IMG/VR virus record: IMGVR_UViG_3300012359_000033
Span: 1 to 39,608 of that record
DNA length: 39,608 bases
Reading direction: 5' to 3' (one strand)
Source of the DNA: a virus
The notes beneath the pieces were generated by a model, which saw only the letters and a program-made list of their open reading frames with translations, was not told the DNA's origin and searched no databases. A program made the translations under genes and the position numbers. Shown one piece after another: positions 21,037 through 27,593 of this stretch (within the stretch, counting starts at the first letter, position 1; every line of letters begins with the position of its first letter).

Positions 21037-23256
21037 TTACTTGAGGGACCAGAGCTTGAGGTTGGGGTCGAAGGTCAGCTTGCCGTGGGCCAGGGCGGAC
21101 TCGAGGGCTCGGCGTGTCTGGGTGTATGTGTCGGCGGCTTGGTGGGCGATAGCCTGGTGGGTGTGGCCGCCGGGGCCGAGGGCTGTCAGGGCCGTGAGGG
21201 CGCGGGTGGCTTGTGTGATCGGGGGCAGGTACCACAGGGTGCCTGTGCGGTGGGCCAGGCCGCGTGAGTGAGATCGCTCGAGCTGTGTCTTGGCGGCGTT
21301 GTAGGTCACGCCCAGGTGATCCGCCACGGCCTGCACCGTCTGAGGCTCGGGGCCGAGCTCCGCCAGAGCCGCTATGGCTCGGTTGGAGGGCTTGGGGCCC
21401 GGTCGTGGTTGCTCCACGCCGGCGAAGTCCAGAGTCTTGGGTGTGCTGTCTGTCGCGGTCGTGTGTGTGGGCAGCCAGACGCCCGTGGAGCCTGTGAAAC
21501 TGAAGCGGTGTGTCGATGACTCGGCGCTCTTACTCTCCACGTCGAACACCAGGTCCGCTGCGTCGGCGGTCACGTAGATGCTGTCCTCCGCCCACGCGTG
21601 GAGGGCCTGAGAGCCCAGCATGCGCTGGCCCCCGCGTGTGGGGCCGTTGGTGGACTGTTTCTTGAAGTGGTGGATGACCACGATGTTCAGGCGGTGTCGT
21701 CGTGAGAGCAGAGTGAGAGGGCCCAGCAGTTTGTTCATGAGCTCCAGAGACTTGTTCTCATCCACGTCGCCGGCGCTGCGCATGAGAGTGTCCACGATGA
21801 GCATTCTGTAGGGCCGGCCGGTGCCGAGCTTGCCCTCACCGATCATGGTCGAGAGCCACTCCTGGCTTCTCACAGAGCTCAGCTGCACGAGGCAGTCTCC
21901 CACATAGTCCACCGAGGGATCGGGTGTGGAGCCCAGATAATCTCGGCCGTACTGGAGCTGTCCCTCCTCGAAGGCCAGCGTCCAGGCGGTCTCCCGCTTG
22001 GCCGACCAGATACGCTCGCCCCGTGACTTCACCACCGGCAGGGCATCCTCGAGAATCATGTAGAGAACTGGGCCGCCGTCGAGGATGTCGAAATGGTTCA
22101 AGAACCTCACCGCGTGGCCGTCGCCGCTCATCGCCACGCTGAAGGCGAGATCCAGCCCCACCCAGCTCTTGCGTGTCTTGGGCTCACCGGCTATGAATCC
22201 CACACTGCCCTGTGTCATCACGCCGGGTATGAGCCAGGATGGTCTCTTGACGTCGGCCATGCCGGCGGCCCAGCCTCGCTTGGTTGGAAGGGGCCCGCCG
22301 GCGGACTTCTCGTCGTGGGCGTCGACAGCCGCGGCTGCGTCCGAGCCTAGGCGCCTGAGCTCGTCGGCTCGTCCGTCGAACTTGTTCCACACTGTCGGGC
22401 GGACCATGGCGATAATCTCCGCCACCGTGCACTCGGTCTCAGCCAGGCACTGCACCAGATACCACAGAGTCTTGCTGCGATCGTCGCCGTTGACCGAGCG
22501 AGCCTTGAGCAGGTTCTGCGCGCGTCGCGGTAACAGGGGGCCGATGCGCTTGGCGAGCTCCGCTCGGTCGACATCCTCGATCTCCGCCATAAGCTCGTCG
22601 TCGAACTCCACGACATGGAAACCCTTGGGCAGCGACGGCAGTCTGTTGAAGTCCACCGCATCGTATCTGGGCCCGTCGTGCCACAGCAGCTTGCCCTGGG
22701 CCCTCCGACCGGCCACATTGTACTCGGGCTTGTGGTTGTTCCAGCCGGGCACCCTAAGTAGTTGAGTTATGTCCCATCCGCTGGGGTCCGCCTTGACCAT
22801 GTGGGTCATGAGGCGGTTCTCCCCGGTCTGACGGGCGGCGCCGTAGAGATCCTCGGTCTCGGGGTCGTTCAGCAGCCAGAGCGCCTGATATCGCCCGGGT
22901 GAGGTCTCCCAGGCCACCGTGGGTCGCCACTGCTCGTCTATACGGTGGGGATCGGCCTCGTCCAGGTCGGCCCAGAGTGAATACTCTTCGTGGGCGTCGG
23001 CGGCCCTGCGGTGTGGAGCTCCGAAGATGACCGGGCACCAGTACAGATCGTCGTTCTGATGGGCCAGCATGTGGTCGACGATGTCGTTCCGCTCGGTCGG
23101 CCACTCGAAGGGCGGACCATCGTGGAAGCCCTTCTTGCCTTCACTCTGCTCTTGCCGGTCGATCCAGGAGAAGAAGCAGTAACCCTTGTTGGCTCTCGGT
23201 CCCCATGCCTGTGAGATGACATCCAGCGTGTCCTCGATCTGCTGTCGGCTTTTCAA
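21037..23256 (-). CDS. replicative primase-helicase (RepB-like prim-pol plus RecA-like ATPase)
   Basis: This 739-aa protein probably primes and unwinds DNA at the fork. Residues 1-200 resemble an archaeo-eukaryotic primase: the DLD metal motif in YSLWADLDEADP (about 97-99) and RVPGWNNHKPEYN (about 168-180). Residues 335-560 are a RecA/RepA-type ATPase with Walker A GEPKTRKSW (357-365), acidic strand LYMILEDAL, Walker B RMLIVDTLMR and VVIHHFKKQ. Two C-terminal winged-helix-like repeats follow (VQAVADHLGVTYNAAKTQLE and HQAIAHQAADTYTQTRRALE). The start is TTG 23256 because GGGGAGG precedes it by 4 nt; an ATG at 23304 lies in the promoter region. Confidence 0.75.
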   Translation of the reverse strand: MKSRQQIEDTLDVISQAWGPRANKGYCFFSWIDRQEQSEGKKGFHDGPPFEWPTERNDIVDHMLAHQNDDLYWCPVIFGAPHRRAADAHEEYSLWADLDEADPHRIDEQWRPTVAWETSPGRYQALWLLNDPETEDLYGAARQTGENRLMTHMVKADPSGWDITQLLRVPGWNNHKPEYNVAGRRAQGKLLWHDGPRYDAVDFNRLPSLPKGFHVVEFDDELMAEIEDVDRAELAKRIGPLLPRRAQNLLKARSVNGDDRSKTLWYLVQCLAETECTVAEIIAMVRPTVWNKFDGRADELRRLGSDAAAAVDAHDEKSAGGPLPTKRGWAAGMADVKRPSWLIPGVMTQGSVGFIAGEPKTRKSWVGLDLAFSVAMSGDGHAVRFLNHFDILDGGPVLYMILEDALPVVKSRGERIWSAKRETAWTLAFEEGQLQYGRDYLGSTPDPSVDYVGDCLVQLSSVRSQEWLSTMIGEGKLGTGRPYRMLIVDTLMRSAGDVDENKSLELMNKLLGPLTLLSRRHRLNIVVIHHFKKQSTNGPTRGGQRMLGSQALHAWAEDSIYVTADAADLVFDVESKSAESSTHRFSFTGSTGVWLPTHTTATDSTPKTLDFAGVEQPRPGPKPSNRAIAALAELGPEPQTVQAVADHLGVTYNAAKTQLERSHSRGLAHRTGTLWYLPPITQATRALTALTALGPGGHTHQAIAHQAADTYTQTRRALESALAHGKLTFDPNLKLWSLK

Positions 23257-23289
23257 GGCACCTCCCCTGCTAGTCGATGATGATATCCA

Positions 23290-23305
23290 TATTATTGCAT
23301 GCAAT
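23290..23305 (-). promoter_or_regulatory. shared palindromic element ATTGCATGCAATAATA
   Basis: On the leftward strand this 16-mer contains a 12-bp palindrome (ATTGCATGCAAT, 23294-23305) and lies about 35-50 bp upstream of the primase-helicase start. It overlaps a possible promoter (TTGATC-18-AATAAT), so it may be an operator. An identical copy in the opposite orientation is at 14342-14357. Confidence 0.45.
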
Positions 23306-23356
23306 AGCTTTGATGATCAAGTCCACAAGATTTTGCGCTATGAGGGGCCCCGTTGG

Positions 23357-23385
23357 TTGCGCGATTAATTCCGAGGCGATAAAGT
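23357..23385 (+). promoter_or_regulatory. rightward promoter (TTGCGC-17-TAAAGT)
   Basis: -35 TTGCGC (23357-23362), a 17-bp spacer and -10 TAAAGT (23380-23385) point toward the gene at 23431, with a leader of about 40 nt. It makes this gap a divergent control region with the primase-helicase. Confidence 0.55.
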
Positions 23386-23430
23386 GATGCCATCGACGCG
23401 CCCCTGTTATTCGACTAGGAGTCACACCGC

Positions 23431-23976
23431 ATGACAGCCATGATCCCGATCGGAGAGTTGCTTCAGGACAAGACCTTCCGACGGTTCTTCACCACCACTC
23501 CTGATCTATACCCCACACAGCTCACTCGGGCCGCGTGGAGGATCTGGGTGAAGACCCACACCAACAGCGCTTGGAGGCGCAAGGATGTTGTCCAGTACCA
23601 GGCAGGAGTTCGATTCATTCTGCGTGGGATCGATGAGGGTTCGGTGCACGACGCCGTCCTCCAGTCCCGGGGGGTATCCTACAAGCCTCCCATCCGCCAT
23701 GTTCGGGCCATCAAGAACGGTGAGCCCATCATTCTGGTGGGCGCCGACGGCATTCCTCGACCCAAGGTCACGAGCTCTATCTGGCGGACGCCCTCTCAAC
23801 TCATCCAAGACTACGGGTCGCATGAGTGGTGCTTCTACTGCCGCCGACCCACGATCTTCGGCTACTTCGTCCAACACCACAATTTCCGTGGCACGGTGCT
23901 GGAGGGTTTTTACGACGGCTCTGTTCGTCGCTGCGCTGTATGTGGTATCTCAATCGATAGCATTCGTCGCTCCTAG
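23431..23976 (+). CDS. hypothetical protein with C-terminal zinc ribbon
   Basis: This 181-aa protein is unrecognised. The N-terminal two-thirds is basic and helical/beta mixed (LTRAAWRIWVKTHTNSAWRR, VQYQAGVRFILRGIDEGSVH). The last 55 residues hold two Cys pairs, WCFYCRRPT and RCAVCGI, 37 residues apart with HHNF between them, a likely zinc ribbon. AGGAG lies 9 nt before the first ATG; a second ATG follows four codons later. Zinc ribbons in small phage proteins often bind nucleic acid, but no specific role can be given. Confidence 0.55.
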   Translation: MTAMIPIGELLQDKTFRRFFTTTPDLYPTQLTRAAWRIWVKTHTNSAWRRKDVVQYQAGVRFILRGIDEGSVHDAVLQSRGVSYKPPIRHVRAIKNGEPIILVGADGIPRPKVTSSIWRTPSQLIQDYGSHEWCFYCRRPTIFGYFVQHHNFRGTVLEGFYDGSVRRCAVCGISIDSIRRS

Positions 23977-23990
23977 AGTCAGAGGTTCAC

Positions 23991-24218
23991 ATGCTCGACG
24001 AAGGTTCCAACGAGCTCGTAGGCGAGCTGCTCGATTCGCCCGTCGCTGGTGTGGATTCTATGTCCATGCCCTGCAGACACGACTGGCTCCTCATGCAGTT
24101 CACCGCTGGTGTGATCATGGGCGCCGACTCGACCGGCCGACCGGTGTTTGTGCCGACCGGCGACACCGAGTCGGCCTACGGTTGCGCTCGATGCGACGAG
24201 CCCTGGAGGCCGAGCTAG
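23991..24218 (+). CDS. hypothetical small protein with Cys/His motif
   Basis: This 75-aa protein starts MLDEGSNELVGELLDSPVAG and carries MPCRHDWLL near the middle and YGCARCDEPW at the end, giving C-x-H and C-x2-C that could bind one zinc. It is unrecognised. AGAGG lies 6 nt before the ATG. It follows the zinc-ribbon gene by 14 bp and is presumably co-transcribed. Confidence 0.5.
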   Translation: MLDEGSNELVGELLDSPVAGVDSMSMPCRHDWLLMQFTAGVIMGADSTGRPVFVPTGDTESAYGCARCDEPWRPS

Positions 24219-24409
24219 CCTGCCGAGCTGAATTGCTGCACGACGACATCTGCAATATACTGAGCAGGCTGCCATCGAGCGGCCCCATACAGGACCCAAT
24301 CTACTCTGGCCACAGACTTCCCGGGAGAGATCACAACTATGACTCGCATGTTAGACGCGAACCTGGAACCGGTCTTCGCGGACCTCGTCACCGACCCGCG
24401 TTTCGCTGA
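24191..24409 (+). CDS. possible overlapping small gene (low confidence)
   Basis: An ATG at 24191 opens a 72-codon frame that fills the 120-bp gap between its neighbours and overlaps both (28 and 71 nt). The first 27 residues look like a real amphipathic helix (MRRALEAELACRAELLHDDI), but the C-terminal third is Arg/Pro-rich and reads like an out-of-frame shadow of the next gene. The ribosome site is weak. Confidence 0.3.
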   Translation: MRRALEAELACRAELLHDDICNILSRLPSSGPIQDPIYSGHRLPGRDHNYDSHVRREPGTGLRGPRHRPAFR

Positions 24410-24680
24410 TGTCGCCAACGAGCTCTTGGCGCCTCGATCCTACAGCGACCGTCACGACACCACACCCCTGCTCGGTGTGGAGTGCACGGCCTGCGCCCCG
24501 TTCAGCATCATGTTCCTGGCCTCCCCGGAGAACCAAGGCCACTTGATCGACCAGGACAGGTTGCCTCGCGAGGGTGTGGTGACTCTCGAGTCCGCACAGG
24601 TTCGCCGGGCGCGGGCTCGCTCCTTCGGCCCCAAGCCCACCTCCACGAAGTCCACCCCCCCGAGAAGAAGGTCGTCCTGA
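24339..24680 (+). CDS. hypothetical protein
   Basis: This 113-aa protein is unrecognised. The N-terminal half is acidic and helical (DANLEPVFADLVTDPRFADV), the middle has GVECTACAPFSIMF with a Cys-x2-Cys, and the end is a basic, Ser/Pro-rich tail (KPTSTKSTPPRRRSS). GGGAGAG lies before the ATG. Its stop is 2 bp before the next ATG. Confidence 0.5.
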   Translation: MTRMLDANLEPVFADLVTDPRFADVANELLAPRSYSDRHDTTPLLGVECTACAPFSIMFLASPENQGHLIDQDRLPREGVVTLESAQVRRARARSFGPKPTSTKSTPPRRRSS

Positions 24681-24682
24681 CC

Positions 24683-25069
24683 ATGAATGAGTTCAAGCTG
24701 ATCAAGCTGCCGGTGGATCTCCACAAGGCGCCTGAGCTCAGGACCATCAAGCACAGGAACATGAGTGATCTGCTGGCCAGCATCCACGCCGAGCTCGATG
24801 GATACATGGAGCGGGTCAACACTCTCGCCACTCTGGCCCTCGCTGATCGGGATCGGTCGAGGCTGGGGATCGTGATGGTTGTGGATGAAGACGGGGTCCA
24901 GAAGTGCAAGTCGGTGAACTTCAGAGCCTCCAAGTTCTACGGTGGCACCCACGACTACATCTACGGCGACGTTCTGTTCATGGCCGAGAGCTGGGGCCCA
25001 GACGGCATAGACTTCGTGACCCTGCCCGACTACTTCACTCTGGAGTACTTCATCGCGAAACTCGGCTGA
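24683..25069 (+). CDS. hypothetical protein
   Basis: This 128-aa protein (start MNEFKLIKLPVDLHKAPELR) is unrecognised. It has a helical N-terminal half (MSDLLASIHAELDGYMERVN) and a beta-rich C-terminal half (LGIVMVVDEDGVQKCKSVNF, YIYGDVLFMAESWG). The start ATG is chosen because it directly follows the upstream stop; longer upstream frames overlap that gene. It ends about 75 bp before the next gene, with a promoter in between. Confidence 0.5.
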   Translation: MNEFKLIKLPVDLHKAPELRTIKHRNMSDLLASIHAELDGYMERVNTLATLALADRDRSRLGIVMVVDEDGVQKCKSVNFRASKFYGGTHDYIYGDVLFMAESWGPDGIDFVTLPDYFTLEYFIAKLG

Positions 25070-25076
25070 GGCTGCC

Positions 25077-25106
25077 TTGACGCTCCTCGTGGAGAGGTGA
25101 TAGCAT
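25077..25106 (+). promoter_or_regulatory. rightward promoter (TTGACG-18-TAGCAT)
   Basis: -35 TTGACG (25077-25082), an 18-bp spacer with a CTCCTCGTGGAG hairpin-like string, and an extended -10 TGATAGCAT ending at 25106. The same TAGCAT box is used at 26465-26470. Confidence 0.55.
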
Positions 25107-25143
25107 TATGCTGACGCCGCACCACGATGACTAGGAGCCACGG

Positions 25144-25728
25144 ATGGCCGACACGTTGAATACGGGGCAGATGGCCGAGGAGATTGGGACCGACTCTCGC
25201 ACCTTCAGGAAGTTCCTGAGGTCCGACGCCAGTCCCTACGAGCCGGTGGGTCAGGGGGCAAGGTACATCTTCGATCACGACGATGTCGCCGACATCCGGA
25301 CTCGATTCTCCGATTGGTCGGGAGGACGACGAGGGCCGCGAGCCACCTCGATCTCTCCCGCGACTCGTTCTACGCCCCGGTCGAAGCGCAGCAAGATCGT
25401 CGAGAAGATCGATCCGCTGGAGGCCGACGACCTCATGACCCGGCTCACCAGCAGCATCGCGGACAGGCAGCGCCGGCAGGGCATCATCTGCAACTTCCAG
25501 ACCTCACACCCCAGAGTCCGAGGGCTGGACGTGAAGTGCGGTCACCCCACGGTCGATAGTACGATGTTCTGCAAGAGGCACCAGCAGATCAAGTGGTGCG
25601 GCGACTGGGAGCCGGTGCACGAGCTCTGTGGCCCGGGCCACTACTGCGGCTACCACAACGGCGACATCAGCGACGAGGAGTTCGAAGCACTTCGGGTGGG
25701 TGCGGAGATCGACGAAGAGCTTCAATAA
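25144..25728 (+). CDS. helix-turn-helix-like protein with Cys/His zinc domain
   Basis: This 194-aa protein has the same N-terminal module as the gene at 14467: MAEEIGTDSRTFRKFLRSDA, then PVGQGARYIFDHDD, then DIRTRFSDWS. After a basic Ser/Arg/Thr linker comes a helix (ADDLMTRLTSSIADRQRRQG) and a Cys/His-rich end (ICNFQ, KCGHP, FCKRH, WCGDW, ELCGPGHYCGYH) that can bind one or two zinc ions. AGGAG lies 8 nt before the ATG. A DNA-binding regulator is likely, but the target is unknown. Confidence 0.55.
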   Translation: MADTLNTGQMAEEIGTDSRTFRKFLRSDASPYEPVGQGARYIFDHDDVADIRTRFSDWSGGRRGPRATSISPATRSTPRSKRSKIVEKIDPLEADDLMTRLTSSIADRQRRQGIICNFQTSHPRVRGLDVKCGHPTVDSTMFCKRHQQIKWCGDWEPVHELCGPGHYCGYHNGDISDEEFEALRVGAEIDEELQ

Positions 25729-25820
25729 ACTTAACAGACCCAGCCGGCCGGGGAGATACTTCCCCCGCCAATCCCCGAGTCGGCTGATGAGAGGGGAATC
25801 CCGAGTTCCTCTCCCGTGGG

Positions 25821-25856
25821 CCCCGCCGGCTCTCCCCGATCCACAGACCGGCGGGG
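25821..25856 (+). terminator. terminator after the zinc helix-turn-helix gene
   Basis: CCCCGCCGG (25821-25829) pairs perfectly with CCGGCGGGG (25848-25856). An earlier imperfect hairpin (25741-25787) and GAGAGG/CCTCTC pairing (25790-25814) lie just upstream. Confidence 0.6.
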
Positions 25857-25869
25857 TTCACTGGTGTCG

Positions 25870-25878
25870 TGATATCAT
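25870..25878 (+). promoter_or_regulatory. extended -10 leaderless promoter (TGATATCAT)
   Basis: TGATATCAT is an extended -10. It is followed by ACCTGC, then the ATG at 25885. The -35 region is poor. The 6-nt gap matches the other leaderless promoters. Confidence 0.5.
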
Positions 25879-25884
25879 ACCTGC

Positions 25885-26094
25885 ATGGCCATCACCAAGC
25901 GGGCACTCATGGAGATGCTTGAGTCGCTCAGGGAAGAAGATCTGATCGAGTTCGCATTGACTCATGATGCAGTGCAGGGTGACTTCATCCAACCCCTACA
26001 CCTGGACAGTCAGGCCACGGTGGACTTCGCTGTCGTGAGTGTCGGTGACCCCTATTATTGCCCCGAGCCTGAGGTAGGATGGGGAGGATATTAA
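25885..26094 (+). CDS. hypothetical acidic small protein, leaderless
   Basis: This 69-aa protein starts MAITKRALMEMLESLREEDL and is acidic, with an N-terminal helix and a beta-rich end (ATVDFAVVSVGDPYYCPEPE). It is unrecognised. The ATG is 6 nt past a -10 box with no ribosome site, so translation is probably from a leaderless message. It ends in GGGGAGG followed by ATG at 26095, a good ribosome site that opens a frame different from the coding frame further downstream. Confidence 0.55.
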   Translation: MAITKRALMEMLESLREEDLIEFALTHDAVQGDFIQPLHLDSQATVDFAVVSVGDPYYCPEPEVGWGGY

Positions 26095-26103
26095 ATGATC
26101 ACC

Positions 26104-26132
26104 TTGACATCCATGCTCCAAGCCCATATACT
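26104..26132 (+). promoter_or_regulatory. rightward promoter (TTGACA-17-TATACT)
   Basis: -35 TTGACA (26104-26109), a 17-bp spacer, -10 TATACT (26127-26132), and TATCTC before an ATC codon at 26139. In the sibling promoters an ATG sits at this exact distance. Confidence 0.7.
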
Positions 26133-26138
26133 TATCTC

Positions 26139-26359
26139 ATCGCCGCCCAGGCCAAACCGGCACCGTCCGCTTCACCGGCCTCCGCAACGCGGACAAGAAC
26201 ACCGGCGGCACCACGGCCCCGAAGATCGGGGTCAAGGACCTCAAGGAGTTCTTCGGCTACACCAAGCTCACCGACTTCAGCCGCGAGTGGAAGGAACTCT
26301 CCGACGAGGACCGCGACCAGCTCCGCGGCGGCATCCTGGACGGTACCTTCAACTACTGA
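26139..26359 (+). pseudogene. small phage protein without a usable start codon
   Basis: The frame ending TGA at 26357 is clearly coding: from 26150 nearly every third base is C or G, and it reads GQTGTVRFTGLRNADKNTGG, PKIGVKDLKEFFGYTKLTDF, SREWKELSDEDRDQLRGGIL, DGTFNY. No ATG, GTG or TTG occurs in frame after the last in-frame stop (26105). A leaderless ATC (26139) lies exactly where the start should be, but one base out of frame; one extra A in AAACC and ATC to ATG would restore MAAQAKTGTVRFTGL. Either the gene has decayed, the sequence has two errors, or an unusual start/frameshift is used. It is followed by a strong hairpin. Confidence 0.55.
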
Positions 26360-26361
26360 TC

Positions 26362-26414
26362 CACACCGACCGCCGGCCCGAGGGCACCCCACGCTCCTCG
26401 GGCCGGTCGGTGTG
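26362..26414 (+). terminator. long stem-loop terminator
   Basis: CACACCGACC (26362-26371) pairs with GGTCGGTGTG (26405-26414), and GGCCCGAGG (26375-26383) with CCTCGGGCC (26396-26404), giving 19 base pairs with a 3-nt bulge and a 12-nt loop. No U-run follows. Confidence 0.65.
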
Positions 26415-26441
26415 TGAGGGCTTATCGTTATATCAGGGGCC

Positions 26442-26470
26442 TTGCAGGGAGTCGATGGACGAGGTAGCAT
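26442..26470 (+). promoter_or_regulatory. rightward promoter (TTGCAG-17-TAGCAT)
   Basis: -35 TTGCAG (26442-26447), a 17-bp spacer and -10 TAGCAT (26465-26470). It drives the gene at 26520 with a leader of about 45 nt. Confidence 0.6.
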
Positions 26471-26519
26471 GACTATGTCGATCTGATCGATCGGCGACCA
26501 CACGACTAAGGAGCTTGAC

Positions 26520-26906
26520 GTGAGCTCAGTCTCAGCGCCCCGATCCCTATTCGAGGTCATCCACGATGTGACCGACGCGATCGTCGATGTCGCCCAGCAG
26601 CAGACCTTCCTGCAGGCCCTCACCCTCGACGACTGGGTGACGATGTACCGACTGAGCCAGGCCGCCTTCGTCACCCACAACCTGAGCCACGAGCAGATGT
26701 TCGCCGAGCTCACCCACAACGGCATGCACAAGATGGTCAGCTCCATCGTCGGAGTGATGGCCGAGAACGTCTACGGCGAGCAGTTCGACTGGACCCACGA
26801 GATCAACAACTACAGGTTCGCCCTGATCGCGACGCTCGAGCAGTCCATCGTCCAGTCGCTTTGGGGGTTCGACGACGGTCATCTAACCGACATGCAGATT
26901 CGATAA
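26520..26906 (+). CDS. hypothetical helical protein
   Basis: This 128-aa protein is almost entirely helical (SLFEVIHDVTDAIVDVAQQQ, WVTMYRLSQAAFVTHNLSHE, HEINNYRFALIATLEQSIVQ) with a His/Met-rich middle and no membrane segment. I do not recognise it. It starts at a GTG (26520) with AAGGAG 6 nt upstream. It is the last rightward gene of the block and ends at a bidirectional hairpin. Confidence 0.55.
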   Translation: MSSVSAPRSLFEVIHDVTDAIVDVAQQQTFLQALTLDDWVTMYRLSQAAFVTHNLSHEQMFAELTHNGMHKMVSSIVGVMAENVYGEQFDWTHEINNYRFALIATLEQSIVQSLWGFDDGHLTDMQIR

Positions 26907-26914
26907 GCAAGATG

Positions 26915-26930
26915 GCCCCCGCGAGGGGGC
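26915..26930. terminator. bidirectional hairpin between convergent genes
   Basis: GCCCCC-GCGA-GGGGGC lies 9 bp past the rightward stop and is followed by ATTCTTGTG. It separates the rightward block from the leftward nuclease gene. Confidence 0.7.
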
Positions 26931-27038
26931 ATTCTTGTGTGTGACTATCTATCAGGTTCCCTGAGGACCTTAAGTATTGATCGCGCATCATTGGTCATCG
27001 ACGACATCTGATCGATCCTAAAGCATCTCTCAGACTTC

Positions 27039-27356
27039 CTAAGGTAGCGTCGACGATTGCGCATCGGCCCTCATGCGCTCGATGATTCTCACCGCTTGAT
27101 GGGTACTCCACACCACATGACACTCGCCGCCGGCGCGCCTGATCTGGTCGTGGATGTACGCCTGCTTGGGGCTGACATTATTTCTAGTCTCAGGCGTCTT
27201 CACCTCCAGACCTAGATACACACCGTCCACGCAGCAGATGAGGTCGGGTAGCCCCACGGTCATCAATGCGCTGCCGTGAACCTTGAACACAAAGACTCTC
27301 ATGGCAGTGAGTTTCTTTTGGATGTCTTGCTGAATGCGTGCCTCAGGCCCACTCAT
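27039..27356 (-). CDS. VRR-NUC domain endonuclease
   Basis: This 105-aa protein is a compact PD-(D/E)XK nuclease of the VRR-NUC type. Visible are the N-terminal Glu helix (PEARIQQDIQKKLTAM), GLPDLI with Asp38, the EVK motif in GLEVKTPE (Glu51, Lys53), and the SPKQ helix (Gln65), with a C-terminal HVVWS strand. VRR-NUC proteins act as structure-specific or Holliday-junction nucleases, and in phages they process recombination or replication intermediates. GGGAGAGTAAG precedes the ATG. It fits with the nearby SSB-like, Sak4 and Cas4 genes. Confidence 0.85.
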   Translation of the reverse strand: MSGPEARIQQDIQKKLTAMRVFVFKVHGSALMTVGLPDLICCVDGVYLGLEVKTPETRNNVSPKQAYIHDQIRRAGGECHVVWSTHQAVRIIERMRADAQSSTLP

Positions 27357-27396
27357 CTTACTCTCCCGTGGTCACTCTCATAGCTTCCTACGACCA

Positions 27397-27426
27397 ACTA
27401 TAGGTCGGGCCTTCGCCCTCGCGCAA
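27397..27426 (-). promoter_or_regulatory. leftward promoter (TTGCGC-18-TATAGT)
   Basis: -35 TTGCGC (27426-27421), an 18-bp spacer and -10 TATAGT (27402-27397). It would drive the VRR-NUC gene with a leader of about 35 nt. Confidence 0.5.
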
Positions 27427-27443
27427 TGACCCCACACACCAGC

Positions 27444-27495
27444 AGGACCAGCGGTCGACGCGCACCCTGACTAGGTCAGTTGCACCGCTGGTCCT
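27444..27495. repeat. nested 12-bp palindrome
   Basis: AGGACCAGCGGT (27444-27455) pairs perfectly with ACCGCTGGTCCT (27484-27495). Inside the loop CTGAC-TAG-GTCAG (27467-27479) forms a second stem. It lies between two leftward genes, about 100 bp past the SSB-like gene stop. Confidence 0.75.
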
Positions 27496-27593
27496 GAGGT
27501 GAGGCTCTAACCTCCGTGCGCGTCGCGCGGCCTGGCGATCGGCGACAAGGTCAATCATCGCATGAGCAGGCCCGACGAGTCAACCTCGGTGGT

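Noticed and set aside
27444-27495. tRNA-like fold
   Set aside because: The palindrome has stems but lacks the cloverleaf arm pattern, the T-loop consensus and a CCA-compatible acceptor.
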